A DNA stretch of 64,000 nt, taken from an uncultured Lachnospiraceae bacterium. Lineage in GTDB: Bacteria; Bacillota; Clostridia; Lachnospirales; Lachnospiraceae. Location: contig CAJUHP010000014.1 of NCBI GenBank assembly GCA_910586125.1, positions 1 to 64,000 on the forward strand. Reading direction: 5' to 3'. Under the pieces are notes generated by a model. That model did not search any database, was not told the DNA's origin, and worked only from the letters and a program-made list of their open reading frames with translations. The position numbers and the translations under genes are program-made. Below are positions 17,220 through 26,401 of this stretch, piece after piece (position 1 is the first letter of the stretch; every line of letters begins with the position of its first letter).

Positions 17220-17756
17220 ACGCCTGCGGTTTGATAGGCGAAAACGGGTCCGCTTTCTGTAAACCTGTGTTTGTCAATCAGAGTCAAAATGCACAAAAAC
17301 ATAGGTTGAAAATTGTTAGGTTTAAACAAAAATGCAAAGTGGACCCAAAATGGAAATTGACAAAATGCTTAAAAACATATAGACTTATTAGTGTCTCAGC
17401 GATTCAATTTTTGCAAAATAGAGAATATTGGAAAGCTGAGATTTATAGTGTGAGATTTGCCGTTTTGATTTTGGCAGCAACAGAGGCAAAAGGGAAGGCC
17501 GGCCGGAGGGCAGAGGACAGATCCTGTTAAATCTGCACAAAACCGGAGGGGGAATACATATCTAATCTGCACAAAGCAGGGCAGAAAAAATTTGCCATAT
17601 TTGCTCAAATCCAGGATGCGCAGGTCCCGCACAAAATTTCGGTCCCAAACAAAAATTTGGCGTATGAAGATTGGGATAACACCAGCAGCGGAAAATTGCC
17701 GCTGGCTGTCTGTTATAGATCACGCGAGAGTGCGTAGAGAACAAGGAGGACGATTT
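17220..17756 (+). promoter_or_regulatory. 537-bp AT-rich regulatory gap before the importer genes
   Basis: No gene is supported here. It holds a perfect TTGACA at 17357-17362 with TAGACT 17 bp downstream (17380-17385) or TATAGA at 15 bp, giving a likely promoter and a leader of about 360 nt. The 12-mer AATCTGCACAAA occurs twice (17530-17541 and 17564-17575), with shorter GCACAAA copies at 17291-17297 and 17639-17645. A GCGG/CCGC hairpin lies at 17684-17702. The AT content is far above that of the neighbouring genes, which suggests a regulated start point for the transport half of the locus. Confidence 0.5.
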
Positions 17757-19337
17757 ATGAGAAGAAAAACAGCAACGCGGATTGGCGCCATTGCTATGGC
17801 GGCGGCCATGATGATGGGCGTTCTGGGCGGCTGCGGCGGCGGCGGCGAGACGACCCCGGCCGGCGGAACGACGGCGGCAGCAGGGAATGAAACGACGGCG
17901 GCGCAGGGCGGCGGTGACGAGACCACGGCGGCCGGCGGCGATGAGACGGAGGTGAAGCTTGATTTCGGCGGCGCCGTGATCCGTGTCGGCGGCGCCAACA
18001 GCAACGGTATCTGGGGAGACCTGAATCCCGGCGCAGACAATCAGAACGTGGAGAACCAGAATTACAAGGAAGCTTGGGAATTGGCCCAGCAGTTGGAGGC
18101 CGAGTATAACTGCAAGATCGAGTTCGTGGAACTGGAAGGCAGAGACGGCTACAACGGCGCTGAGCTGGTACTCAGCAAGTTCAACGCGGGCGGCGACGAC
18201 ATCTTTGTAGACATCCTGTCCGTAGGCGAGGATGAGATGCTGACGCTGCGGAACTATCTGGCGGATGTCACGGCGGACGTGGATAAGCTGCAGATGGGCT
18301 CCACCTACATCGAGCCCGCCACTTGGAAGGGCGTTACCTACGGCTTTACCCATGACGATATCGGCAGCGCCTACGTCATGGTTTACAGCCGCGAATATCT
18401 GAGGAACATCGGTATGGACGTTACGCCCACCGATAAGTTCAAGGAAGGCAAGTGGAGCTATGAGGATATGACCGCGTATCTGACCGAGCTGAAAGCGAAG
18501 CTGCCGGAGGGCATCTATCCGATCGGTCTGCATACGACCCACTGGGCCAGCATGGCGCCCGCGGCCAACGGCACCGTGTCCGTTGACTCTCAGGGCAATA
18601 TCCACATAGACGAGGATGCTTACTGCGAGTCTCTGGATTACTACAAGGAACTGCTCGCAGCCGGCCTGGCCCATCCGATTGAGAACCCGAAGAGAAATGA
18701 CGACGGCAGCATATCGGCCGATCAGGTTGCCGGCCCCGGCGGCATTGCCGGCGTCACAAGCGAGGGCAAGACCTATGTGATCGGTATGGCGGAAGCATGG
18801 CAGATGGAAGGTCTGGCCGAGTCTCTGGGCGAAGACTGGGGCATCGTGCCTTGGCCCTGGGGTTCCAACGTAACCTGCAGCGGCGACTACACCACGCTGG
18901 AGAATTATCTTGTCCCTCAGTCCATCTGGACGAACCTGGTAATCCCGAAGGCGGAGTACCGCAACGCGGCGACGAGAAGCTTTTCCGATATCGATCTTCT
19001 GCTGCTTGCCGCGAGATGGTGCGAACTGAAGAGTCCCGCGGGCGCAAAGGTCAGAACAGAGGCGTGGGAAGCCGAGCAGGCGGGCCAGAGCTATGAAAAT
19101 CTGGGATACAGCGCCGGCAAGCCCAGAAATTTCACCACCGAGGATGATTACACACTCTATGACTGGCTGCATACCCGCTCTGTTCTGGACTGGGGCCATG
19201 CCATGGCTACAAACAAGGTAATCAACGTGAACCGGAACGCGGCTGCGGTTATCGCTCTCGGAGAGGATTCCCGCGCGAGCGGCCAGAGCATCAAGACGGC
19301 GGGCGAAAACGAGATGGCAAATTTGGGATTGAAGTAA
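17757..19337 (+). CDS. Carbohydrate ABC transporter substrate-binding lipoprotein (first of two)
   Basis: 526 aa; ATG 17757 follows AAGGAGG. The signal has a basic start (MRRKTATR), a hydrophobic stretch and lipobox VLGGC, then a Gly/Thr/Ala-rich linker to the surface domain. The mature part is an extracellular solute-binding protein of the sugar (family 1) class: alternate lobes with ILSVGEDEMLTLRNYLADV and a late GIVPWPWGSN block. Aromatic-rich stretches (LHTTHWASMAP, DWGIVPWPW) would suit sugar stacking. It starts the transport half of the locus and is followed by a second, differently anchored binding protein, so the importer may recognise two ligands or two ends of one glycan. Confidence 0.88.
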   Translation: MRRKTATRIGAIAMAAAMMMGVLGGCGGGGETTPAGGTTAAAGNETTAAQGGGDETTAAGGDETEVKLDFGGAVIRVGGANSNGIWGDLNPGADNQNVENQNYKEAWELAQQLEAEYNCKIEFVELEGRDGYNGAELVLSKFNAGGDDIFVDILSVGEDEMLTLRNYLADVTADVDKLQMGSTYIEPATWKGVTYGFTHDDIGSAYVMVYSREYLRNIGMDVTPTDKFKEGKWSYEDMTAYLTELKAKLPEGIYPIGLHTTHWASMAPAANGTVSVDSQGNIHIDEDAYCESLDYYKELLAAGLAHPIENPKRNDDGSISADQVAGPGGIAGVTSEGKTYVIGMAEAWQMEGLAESLGEDWGIVPWPWGSNVTCSGDYTTLENYLVPQSIWTNLVIPKAEYRNAATRSFSDIDLLLLAARWCELKSPAGAKVRTEAWEAEQAGQSYENLGYSAGKPRNFTTEDDYTLYDWLHTRSVLDWGHAMATNKVINVNRNAAAVIALGEDSRASGQSIKTAGENEMANLGLK

Positions 19338-19443
19338 AGCTTTGACTGACGCAACCTAAGGATAGGAATTGCGCGATGTGGCTGCGGACTATGTAAGAGT
19401 AGGCTGCAGTCACATGGCGTTAAGAAATGGAAGGGCTGATGGG

Positions 19444-22395
19444 GTGAAGAAGAAAAAAAACAAGACCCGCATTCGCAATATAGGTATTCTGGTTGCCCTG
19501 ATTGCTGTGGCAGTGCTGGCCTACAGCATGGCAGCCAGCGACGAGTATGCAGATACAAGAGAAGCCGTTCTGGCGAAGTATTTGAGCTATGAGGATGCTG
19601 AAGCCGTTACATATGAAGATTATATTGCCGGTCATGGCAACGCGTATGTGGCCGATACGGCAAAGAACATCACTCTGCGCGCTTCGGATTATTCGGCTGC
19701 CGATATGGCGGGGCTGAAGGAAGAGAACGGCGTGGTGTGGACGCAGGAGAGCGGTTCCATCACCTGGACGGCCGACGTGCAGCAGGCCGGCCTGTACTAT
19801 ATCCGGCTGACTTATTATCCGGAAACGGACAGTACGCAGACGATTCTGCGCAACGTCTATATCAATGGTTCGATGCCCTTTGACGACTGCAAGGATATCA
19901 CCCTGAATCGTCTCTGGACAGACGACAACAAAAACTGGCTTATGAATACCAACGGCAACCAGGCCGCGCCTACCCAGGTGCAGATGGAAGGTCCTGGCGC
20001 CGCCTATCTGAATCCGACGGACTGCGATACGCCGGGCAGCTATATGTTCTACCTGAATCAGGGAAGCAACACGCTGACGCTGGAATCGACGCAGGCCAAG
20101 CTGGGGATCAGCCAGATCGAGCTGGTACCGGCGTCGGAATATCTCTCATATGAGAAGTATTTAAGCTATTATACGGAAGAGAGAAAAGCAGAGATTGTCA
20201 ACGCGAATAATATTCCGGACGGCGCTCTTTTGATTCAGGCCGAGGACGCGGCGGTGAAATCCAGCTCGACGCTGTCGCCGAACAATGACCGCACGTCGGC
20301 GGGAACGCAGCCCTATCACGCCACGAACATCGTATACAATACGATCGGAGGCGAGAACTGGGCGACAGCCGGACAGAATATTACCTGGACCGTCAATGTG
20401 GACCGGGCCGGCCTGTACAAGATCGGTCTGCGTTTCCGGCAGTATCTGAACAGAGGCTTCTATTCCGCCCGCAGCGTCTCCGTGAACGGGATGCTGCCTT
20501 TTAAGGAAGCGGCCGAGGTGAAATTCAATTATGCCCCCGACTGGCAGATCGCTTGTCTGGGAGATGACGACGGAGATTATTATTTTTACCTGGAGGAAGG
20601 AGCCAACACGATCACCCTGACGGCTACGCTGGGCGAACTGACCGGCGCGGTGGATCTGGCAACTGCCAGCGTAAATAATTTAAACGAACTGTATCGTGAA
20701 CTGACGGCCGTCACCGGCACCACGCCAGATAAGAACCGCGATTACAATATTACCACCTACGTAGAAAACATGGTTCCTGTGTTGGAAACCGAGTACACAA
20801 GGCTGAACGCCGTCGTGGATATGTTCGGTGAGAGCATGGATTCCGCCAACAAGACCTCCAGCGTCGTTGAGATGATGAACAGCATGATCAAGCTGATCAA
20901 GCGGCCCGACGATGTGGCGGAGTATCTGACCGATTTCAGCGATAAGCTTTCGGCTCTGGGCGAGTGGGTGAACAGCATCAACAACCTGCCGCTGGAACTG
21001 GATTATCTGATGGTGACGGGAGAGGGCTATAGACTGCCTCCGGCCGACGGCGGTTTCTTTGCCAGTCTGGCTCACACGTGGAACGCCTTCATCGGTTCCT
21101 TTACCAACGACTTCCGGGTACATGCGGAGGGGTCTGAGAATACGGACAGGAAGACTCTGGACGTATGGGTGACTGTGGATACCAGAAGCCAGTATGAGAT
21201 CATTCAGAAGATGATCAACGCGCAGTTTGCAAATTCCGGTTATGAGGTAAAGCTGAGCATGGTTCAGGGCGATACGGTCCTGCCGGCAACCGTTGCCGGA
21301 AGAGGACCGGACGTGGTTCTGCAGTCCAGCTACAGTCAGCCGAATAACTTTGCTTACCGCGGCGCGGCTTATGACCTGACGCAGTTTGCCGATTTTGAGG
21401 AAGTGTTTGCCCGTTTCCCGGCGGACACCAGAAAGTTCGTCGAGTATGAGGGCGGCGTTTACGGCCTGCCGGATCAGTTGAGCTTCCCGGTTATGATTTA
21501 CCGGACCGACATACTGGACGCGATGGGACTGGAAGTTCCGGAGACATGGGAAGATCTTCTGGCCATGGTTCCGTATCTCGAGGCCGATAACATGTCCGTG
21601 TACCTGGGCAGCAACGAGTATCTGACTCTGGGCGGCGGCACCAGCTCCACCACGGTTCCGGTGAATTCTATTTTCCTGTCCATGCTGTACCAGAAGGGAT
21701 ACGAGCTGTACAACGAAGAACATACGGCGACCCGGATGGATGAGATTCAGAACATGCTGGCCTTCAAGGAATGGACCGAGTATTACACAAACCAGGGATT
21801 GAAATACAGCATCAACGTAGTGACCCGTTTCCGCACCGGCGAAGTTCCTGTGCTGGTTGTGGATTACACCTATGTGAACACGCTGAACCTCTCCGCGCCG
21901 GAAGTGTCCGGCAAGTGGTCGATCGCCAGAATCCCCGGCACCAGAAAAGCGGACGGATCCGTCGATCATTCGGCGGCCTGTATCATCGGCACCAGCTTCA
22001 TCGTGGCTTCCACGGTGGAGACGGACGGCATGGCGAACGAAGCCTGGGAGTTCTTAAAATGGTGGACCAGCGAAGAGACGCAGGTCAACTACTCGGTTGA
22101 GCTGAAAGCGAAAAACGGCGAAGCGGCCGAGTTTCCCGTAGCCAATGTAAACGCCATCGCCAACGGCGGTCTGAACGATGAGTTTAAGAGCGTGGTCCTG
22201 TCTCTGATCGGCGATCTGCGGGCGGAGCCCCAGATTCCCGGCGGCTATATCACGGGACGTACCATCCGCAACGCGTTCTCTTCGGTGGTGACGGAAAGTC
22301 TGGAGCCGGTGGATACGCTCTATATTGATCTGGATGCCATCAACCGTGAGATTACCAGCAAGCGCGAAGAGTTTGGTCTGGAAACGGCGCAATAG
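19444..22395 (+). CDS. Membrane-anchored binding protein with two carbohydrate-binding-like modules and an SBP domain
   Basis: About 983 aa. GTG 19444 is favoured (GGAAGGG eight bases upstream); ATG 19414 is an alternative. A basic start (KKKKNKTRIR) and one hydrophobic segment with no lipobox Cys suggest an uncleaved anchor. Two related beta-sandwich modules follow, each with an ITWT(A/V)xVxxAGLY core and an INGSMPF or VNGMLPF turn (about residues 60-210 and 260-395). A helical linker (400-540) leads to a family-1 solute-binding domain (about 565-900) with LPATVAGRGPDVVLQ and YGLPDQLSFPVMIYRTDILD. It is probably the large extracellular receptor of the importer. The architecture is much larger than a standard 430-aa sugar-binding protein. 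Confidence 0.82.
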   Translation: MKKKKNKTRIRNIGILVALIAVAVLAYSMAASDEYADTREAVLAKYLSYEDAEAVTYEDYIAGHGNAYVADTAKNITLRASDYSAADMAGLKEENGVVWTQESGSITWTADVQQAGLYYIRLTYYPETDSTQTILRNVYINGSMPFDDCKDITLNRLWTDDNKNWLMNTNGNQAAPTQVQMEGPGAAYLNPTDCDTPGSYMFYLNQGSNTLTLESTQAKLGISQIELVPASEYLSYEKYLSYYTEERKAEIVNANNIPDGALLIQAEDAAVKSSSTLSPNNDRTSAGTQPYHATNIVYNTIGGENWATAGQNITWTVNVDRAGLYKIGLRFRQYLNRGFYSARSVSVNGMLPFKEAAEVKFNYAPDWQIACLGDDDGDYYFYLEEGANTITLTATLGELTGAVDLATASVNNLNELYRELTAVTGTTPDKNRDYNITTYVENMVPVLETEYTRLNAVVDMFGESMDSANKTSSVVEMMNSMIKLIKRPDDVAEYLTDFSDKLSALGEWVNSINNLPLELDYLMVTGEGYRLPPADGGFFASLAHTWNAFIGSFTNDFRVHAEGSENTDRKTLDVWVTVDTRSQYEIIQKMINAQFANSGYEVKLSMVQGDTVLPATVAGRGPDVVLQSSYSQPNNFAYRGAAYDLTQFADFEEVFARFPADTRKFVEYEGGVYGLPDQLSFPVMIYRTDILDAMGLEVPETWEDLLAMVPYLEADNMSVYLGSNEYLTLGGGTSSTTVPVNSIFLSMLYQKGYELYNEEHTATRMDEIQNMLAFKEWTEYYTNQGLKYSINVVTRFRTGEVPVLVVDYTYVNTLNLSAPEVSGKWSIARIPGTRKADGSVDHSAACIIGTSFIVASTVETDGMANEAWEFLKWWTSEETQVNYSVELKAKNGEAAEFPVANVNAIANGGLNDEFKSVVLSLIGDLRAEPQIPGGYITGRTIRNAFSSVVTESLEPVDTLYIDLDAINREITSKREEFGLETAQ

Positions 22396-22406
22396 GAGGG
22401 GATGAC

Positions 22407-23336
22407 ATGGCTGGAAATAAGATTTCTATGAAAAGAAGGGCAGAATTAACGCTTCGGGACATGAAGCGCAGTATCCCTTTGTACGTGATGATTGCCCCCT
22501 TCATGATTCTGTTCATTGTTTTTGTGGTGTACCCGGTGTTAAACGCGATCTGGTTCAGCTTTACCGATTACAACGTGCTGGAAAAAGCGAACTTTGTCGC
22601 TCTGCGCAATTATCAGAAACTGTTTTTGGACGATGAGATTTTCATCACCGCGATCAAGAACACCTTTATTATCGCGGTGATCGTGGGACCCGGCGGCTAT
22701 GTCCTGTCTTTCCTTCTGGCCTGGATGATCAACGAACTGCCCCATAAGCTGGGCTCGGTTCTGACCGTGATCTTCTATGCGCCCAGTATGGCGGGTACGG
22801 CTGTCGTGGCGGTGTTCTCTCAGATTTTTTCCAATGACAGCAACGGTTATCTGAACGCGATTCTGCGGAATCTGGGACTGACGCAGGAGACCATGCTGTG
22901 GCTGAGCGACAGCAAGCTGGTTATCGTGGTGGTTATCCTGGCGTCGCTGTGGATGAGTATGGGCGTAGGCTTCCTCTCCTTCGTAGCCGGTATCAAGGGC
23001 ATCGACGAAGCGCAGTATGAGGCCGGCGCCATCGACGGCATCCGCAACCGCTGGCAGGAGCTGTGGTATATCACGCTCCCCAACATGAAGCCGCAGCTTT
23101 TGTTCGGCGCGGTTATGACGATCACCAGTTCTCTGTCGGTTGGTTCGGTCGGAGACTCTCTGGTGGGCTTCCCCAGCCCGAACTATGCGTCTCATACGAT
23201 TGTCAATCACCTGAATGACTATGGTTCCATCCGTATGGAGATGGGCTATGCGTCAGCGATTGCGGTTATTCTCTTCCTGATTATGATCGCCTGCAATATG
23301 CTGATTCAGAGGCTGATCCGTAAGGTAGGCACGTAA
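22407..23336 (+). CDS. Carbohydrate ABC permease (first pair, MalF/UgpA type)
   Basis: 309-aa inner-membrane permease with six predicted helices, the first around PLYVMIAPFMILFIVFVVYP. The EAA loop that docks the ATPase reads YEAGAIDGIRNRWQELWYIT followed by LPNMKP, as in type-I sugar importers. Start after AGGAGGGGATGAC. It pairs with the next gene. It is tightly placed after the large binding protein (11 bp), so the two are translated from one message. Confidence 0.92.
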   Translation: MAGNKISMKRRAELTLRDMKRSIPLYVMIAPFMILFIVFVVYPVLNAIWFSFTDYNVLEKANFVALRNYQKLFLDDEIFITAIKNTFIIAVIVGPGGYVLSFLLAWMINELPHKLGSVLTVIFYAPSMAGTAVVAVFSQIFSNDSNGYLNAILRNLGLTQETMLWLSDSKLVIVVVILASLWMSMGVGFLSFVAGIKGIDEAQYEAGAIDGIRNRWQELWYITLPNMKPQLLFGAVMTITSSLSVGSVGDSLVGFPSPNYASHTIVNHLNDYGSIRMEMGYASAIAVILFLIMIACNMLIQRLIRKVGT

Positions 23337-23357
23337 CCGGAGAGAGGAAGGGTGAAT

Positions 23358-24284
23358 ATGGAAACGTTAAAAGTGTTATATCAAAACCATTTGAATCGTA
23401 AGAGGGCGAAAAACGTCACACCGCAGGTCAAGAAGTCAAAGAGGAGCTTCTGGGGCAATGTGATTCTGGGCGTGTTTTTGCTGGCGATGGGCTTCCTGTT
23501 CTTTTTCCCTGTGGTTTACATGATCAGTCAGTCGTTAAAGCCGATGAACGAGATGTTCATCTTCCCGCCCAAGCTGATCGTATCCCAGCCGACGCTGGAT
23601 AACTACCTGGATTTCACGAACGTTCTGGCGAACACGATTGTGCCGGTGACGAGATCGCTGTTTAACTCTCTGTTCGTCGTGGTGGTGGGCTCCATCGGAC
23701 ATATTGTCATCGCCTCGCTGTGCGCGTATCCGCTGGCGAAATACAAATTCCCTGGTTCGGCTTTTTTCAATCAGTTGATTGTGTATTCGCTGATGTTTAA
23801 CGCGACAGTAACAATGATCCCCAACTTTCTGACCATTGCCCGCATGGGAATGCTGGATACACAGTGGGCGATCATTATTCCGGGCTTTGCCTCCACGCTG
23901 GGTCTGTATCTGATGAAGAACTTCATGGAACAGATTCCGGACAGTCTGATTGAGGCGGCGCAGATTGACGGAGCAGGATATTTCCGCATTCATTTTACCA
24001 TCATCATGCCGGTGGTAAAGCCGGCGTTGGTGACGGCGTTTATCCTGGTGTTCCAGAGCTTCTGGACCAATACAGGCGACAAGTTCATCTATGACGAGAC
24101 GCAGAAGGGGTTTGCCTATGTGGTTGGACAGTTGGCAAACGGAAAGGTCAGCGGCGTGGGCGCTTCCTATGCCGGTATCTCTTCCGCCTCTGCCGTAATC
24201 ATGTTCCTGGTACCGTTGGTTGTCTTCCTGATTATGCAGAACAACGTGGTATCGACCATGGCGACGTCAGGTATGAAAGAATAA
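23358..24284 (+). CDS. Carbohydrate ABC permease (first pair, MalG/UgpE type)
   Basis: 308 aa from ATG 23358, placed seven bases after AGGAAG; a GTG six bases earlier is too close to the site. Six predicted helices with the typical PVVYMISQSLKP entry and EAA loop EAAQIDGAGYFRIHFTIIMP. A charged, Lys/Arg-rich tail of about 35 residues precedes helix 1. It forms the heterodimeric channel with the 22407 gene. No ATPase gene occurs anywhere in the locus, so a shared MsmK/MsiK-type ATPase encoded elsewhere is needed. Confidence 0.92.
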   Translation: METLKVLYQNHLNRKRAKNVTPQVKKSKRSFWGNVILGVFLLAMGFLFFFPVVYMISQSLKPMNEMFIFPPKLIVSQPTLDNYLDFTNVLANTIVPVTRSLFNSLFVVVVGSIGHIVIASLCAYPLAKYKFPGSAFFNQLIVYSLMFNATVTMIPNFLTIARMGMLDTQWAIIIPGFASTLGLYLMKNFMEQIPDSLIEAAQIDGAGYFRIHFTIIMPVVKPALVTAFILVFQSFWTNTGDKFIYDETQKGFAYVVGQLANGKVSGVGASYAGISSASAVIMFLVPLVVFLIMQNNVVSTMATSGMKE

Positions 24285-24294
24285 GGGGTGGCGT

Positions 24295-26385
24295 ATGCAA
24301 AAATCAAAAAAGATTCGGAGCAGGTGCTTTGCGGCGCTTTCTCTCATACTGTGTGCCATCTTGGGATTTGGCACAATAGCCTATGCGGACGATTCTGGCT
24401 CGGATTCGTACTCCTATGATATCTGGGGCAATGTGATTGCCGCTCCGGCCGCCTATGAGCTGGAGAGAACGGTTTACGGTCAGGATATGGGAATCGGCAG
24501 CTTGGCTTCAGCCTCCGGTATTTTTTACCGGAACAACAATGTATATCTTATCGTAAACGGCAGCATCGTGATTGCGGATAAGGAATTTACAAGCTTCCGT
24601 TCCATCACGGAATATACCAGGCCGGACGGCTCCCAGAGCGCGGTGAGCGCGCCGACCGGAATCTATGTGACGGCGGACGATCACATCTATATCTGTGAAG
24701 CGGCGCAGGGCGAGATCGTCGAATTCGATGAAAACGGGCAGTGCGTACGGGTGCTGGGAGATCCTAACTGCACCGGTCTGACCGTGACCTATCAGCCGAA
24801 GAGGCTGGTGGTGGACGACATCGGCCGTATCTACGTGCTGGTGAACAACTGCTACGAGGGCTTTGTCGAGCTGGATCCGGAGGGGAAATTCAACCGGTAT
24901 GTCGGCGCGACGGAGATTACCTATACGGCCTGGGATCTGCTGTGGAGAAATCTGTCCACGGAAGAACAGAAGGCCCGCAGCCAGCTTTGGCTGCCTACGT
25001 CGTACAGCGATCTGGCGATTGACGCGGACGGCTTTATCTACGGCAGCGTGGCGGATTCCACGACGGCGGAGCCGGTGAAGAAGCTGAACGCCTCCGGTAA
25101 GGACGTGATGCCGGTCAGCGAGTTCGGCGTATCTCCGATGGGAGATTATGAAAACGGAAAATCGGTTTCCCTGCTGAACGCCGTCACCGTGGCGGACGAC
25201 GGCCGGTTTGCCGTGCTCGACAGCAACCGCTCCCGCATCTTTGTCTACAGCACCGACGGCTATCTGATGTATGAGCTGGCCGGCGCCGGCAACAGGGAGG
25301 GACTGGTGAGCTCTCCCGTAGCCATGTGCTTCATGGACGATAAGATTCTGGTCCTTGACATCGTATATGGCTCGGTCGAAATTTTTGCTCCCACGACGTA
25401 CGGCGCGCTGATTAACGCCGGCCTGGAGGCGCAGTCCCGCTATGATTACGAGGCGGCGGCGAACTACTGGCAGCAGGTTCTGGATATCAACAGCAGCTTC
25501 TACTACGCCAATCTGGGACTGGGTAAATACCAGTTGCGCAACGGCCAGTATGAGGAGGCGCAGCAGAATTTTTATCTGGGCGGCGACCGGGCGTATTACT
25601 CGAACGCGTATGCGCAGGTGTCCAGCGCCTGGATGGATCAGAATTTTGGAAGGATCATCGGGATCATCGCGGCTCTGATCGTTCTGTGCATCGCCTGGAA
25701 AATCTACCGGAAATTCCGTCCGGCTAAGGAGCGGGACACAAAGCTGGCCCGGTTTGGCAGAAAACTGAAATACAACATGTTCAAATGGCCCGGCTATGTC
25801 TTGGCCAGCCCGTTCAAGGCATACGACGATGTGAAGTATTACAACGACGGTTCTCTGATTTTCAGTATCTGCGTGATTATCGCCTTTGGCTGGATCAGCC
25901 TGGTTCAGTACCGCTACACCGGTTTTATGGTGAGCTTTGTGGATATCCGCAATGTAAACGTGCCGATGATCGTGGGAAGCGCGATTCTGCCCTATGTGGT
26001 CTTTATCGTGGCGAACTGGGCGGTGGGCGTCCTGTTATCCGGTAAGGGAACGATGGTACATATCACGAAGGTGGTGGGCTACGCTCTTTATCCGGCCTGC
26101 TGGCTGAACCTGGCGGGGACGTTTCTTTCCAACTTTGTAACAGAGAATGAAGCGGCTTTAGTCAGCGCTCTGTTCGTGTTTGGCACCGTACTGTTTTTCT
26201 TCTATATGTTTATCGGGACCATTATGGTTAATCAGTACAGCTTTACTAAAAACGTAGGCGCTCTGCTGGTTTCCGTGGTAGTCATGTTGGTCATCTGTTT
26301 TATCCTGATGTTGCTTGGCACGCTTTTGACTCAGGTGGTCAATGACGTCATGCAGATTATCCAGGAACTGATGCTGGTACTCTAG
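24295..26385 (+). CDS. Exported NHL-propeller/TPR protein with C-terminal YIP1 membrane domain
   Basis: 696 aa. A signal peptide ends near IAYADD (about residue 31). Then comes an NHL-type beta-propeller (about 40-365), visible in repeats such as APTGIYVTADDHIYICEAAQ, PKRLVVDDIGRIYVL, YSDLAIDADGFIYGS and LNAVTVADDGRFAVLDSNRS. Two TPR-like helical pairs follow (NAGLEAQSRYDYEAAANYWQ, YANLGLGKYQLRNGQYEEAQ), one membrane helix (about 455-472), a basic cytosolic stretch, and a five-helix Yip1-like domain (about 510-690). The gene sits between permease pairs, so it is probably an accessory envelope subunit that scaffolds or gates the importer. No function is established for this type as far as I know. 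Confidence 0.75.
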   Translation: MQKSKKIRSRCFAALSLILCAILGFGTIAYADDSGSDSYSYDIWGNVIAAPAAYELERTVYGQDMGIGSLASASGIFYRNNNVYLIVNGSIVIADKEFTSFRSITEYTRPDGSQSAVSAPTGIYVTADDHIYICEAAQGEIVEFDENGQCVRVLGDPNCTGLTVTYQPKRLVVDDIGRIYVLVNNCYEGFVELDPEGKFNRYVGATEITYTAWDLLWRNLSTEEQKARSQLWLPTSYSDLAIDADGFIYGSVADSTTAEPVKKLNASGKDVMPVSEFGVSPMGDYENGKSVSLLNAVTVADDGRFAVLDSNRSRIFVYSTDGYLMYELAGAGNREGLVSSPVAMCFMDDKILVLDIVYGSVEIFAPTTYGALINAGLEAQSRYDYEAAANYWQQVLDINSSFYYANLGLGKYQLRNGQYEEAQQNFYLGGDRAYYSNAYAQVSSAWMDQNFGRIIGIIAALIVLCIAWKIYRKFRPAKERDTKLARFGRKLKYNMFKWPGYVLASPFKAYDDVKYYNDGSLIFSICVIIAFGWISLVQYRYTGFMVSFVDIRNVNVPMIVGSAILPYVVFIVANWAVGVLLSGKGTMVHITKVVGYALYPACWLNLAGTFLSNFVTENEAALVSALFVFGTVLFFFYMFIGTIMVNQYSFTKNVGALLVSVVVMLVICFILMLLGTLLTQVVNDVMQIIQELMLVL

Positions 26386-26401
26386 GAAGGTGGCGAAAAA
26401 A

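Noticed and set aside
17562..19199. 545-codon open frame on the minus strand
   Set aside because: It lies antisense to the first sugar-binding protein, has no ribosome site or recognisable domain, and results from codon bias in a GC-rich gene. The same holds for long minus-strand frames at 14514-15692, 15729-17192, 20680-21969, 27059-28399 and 39293-40402.
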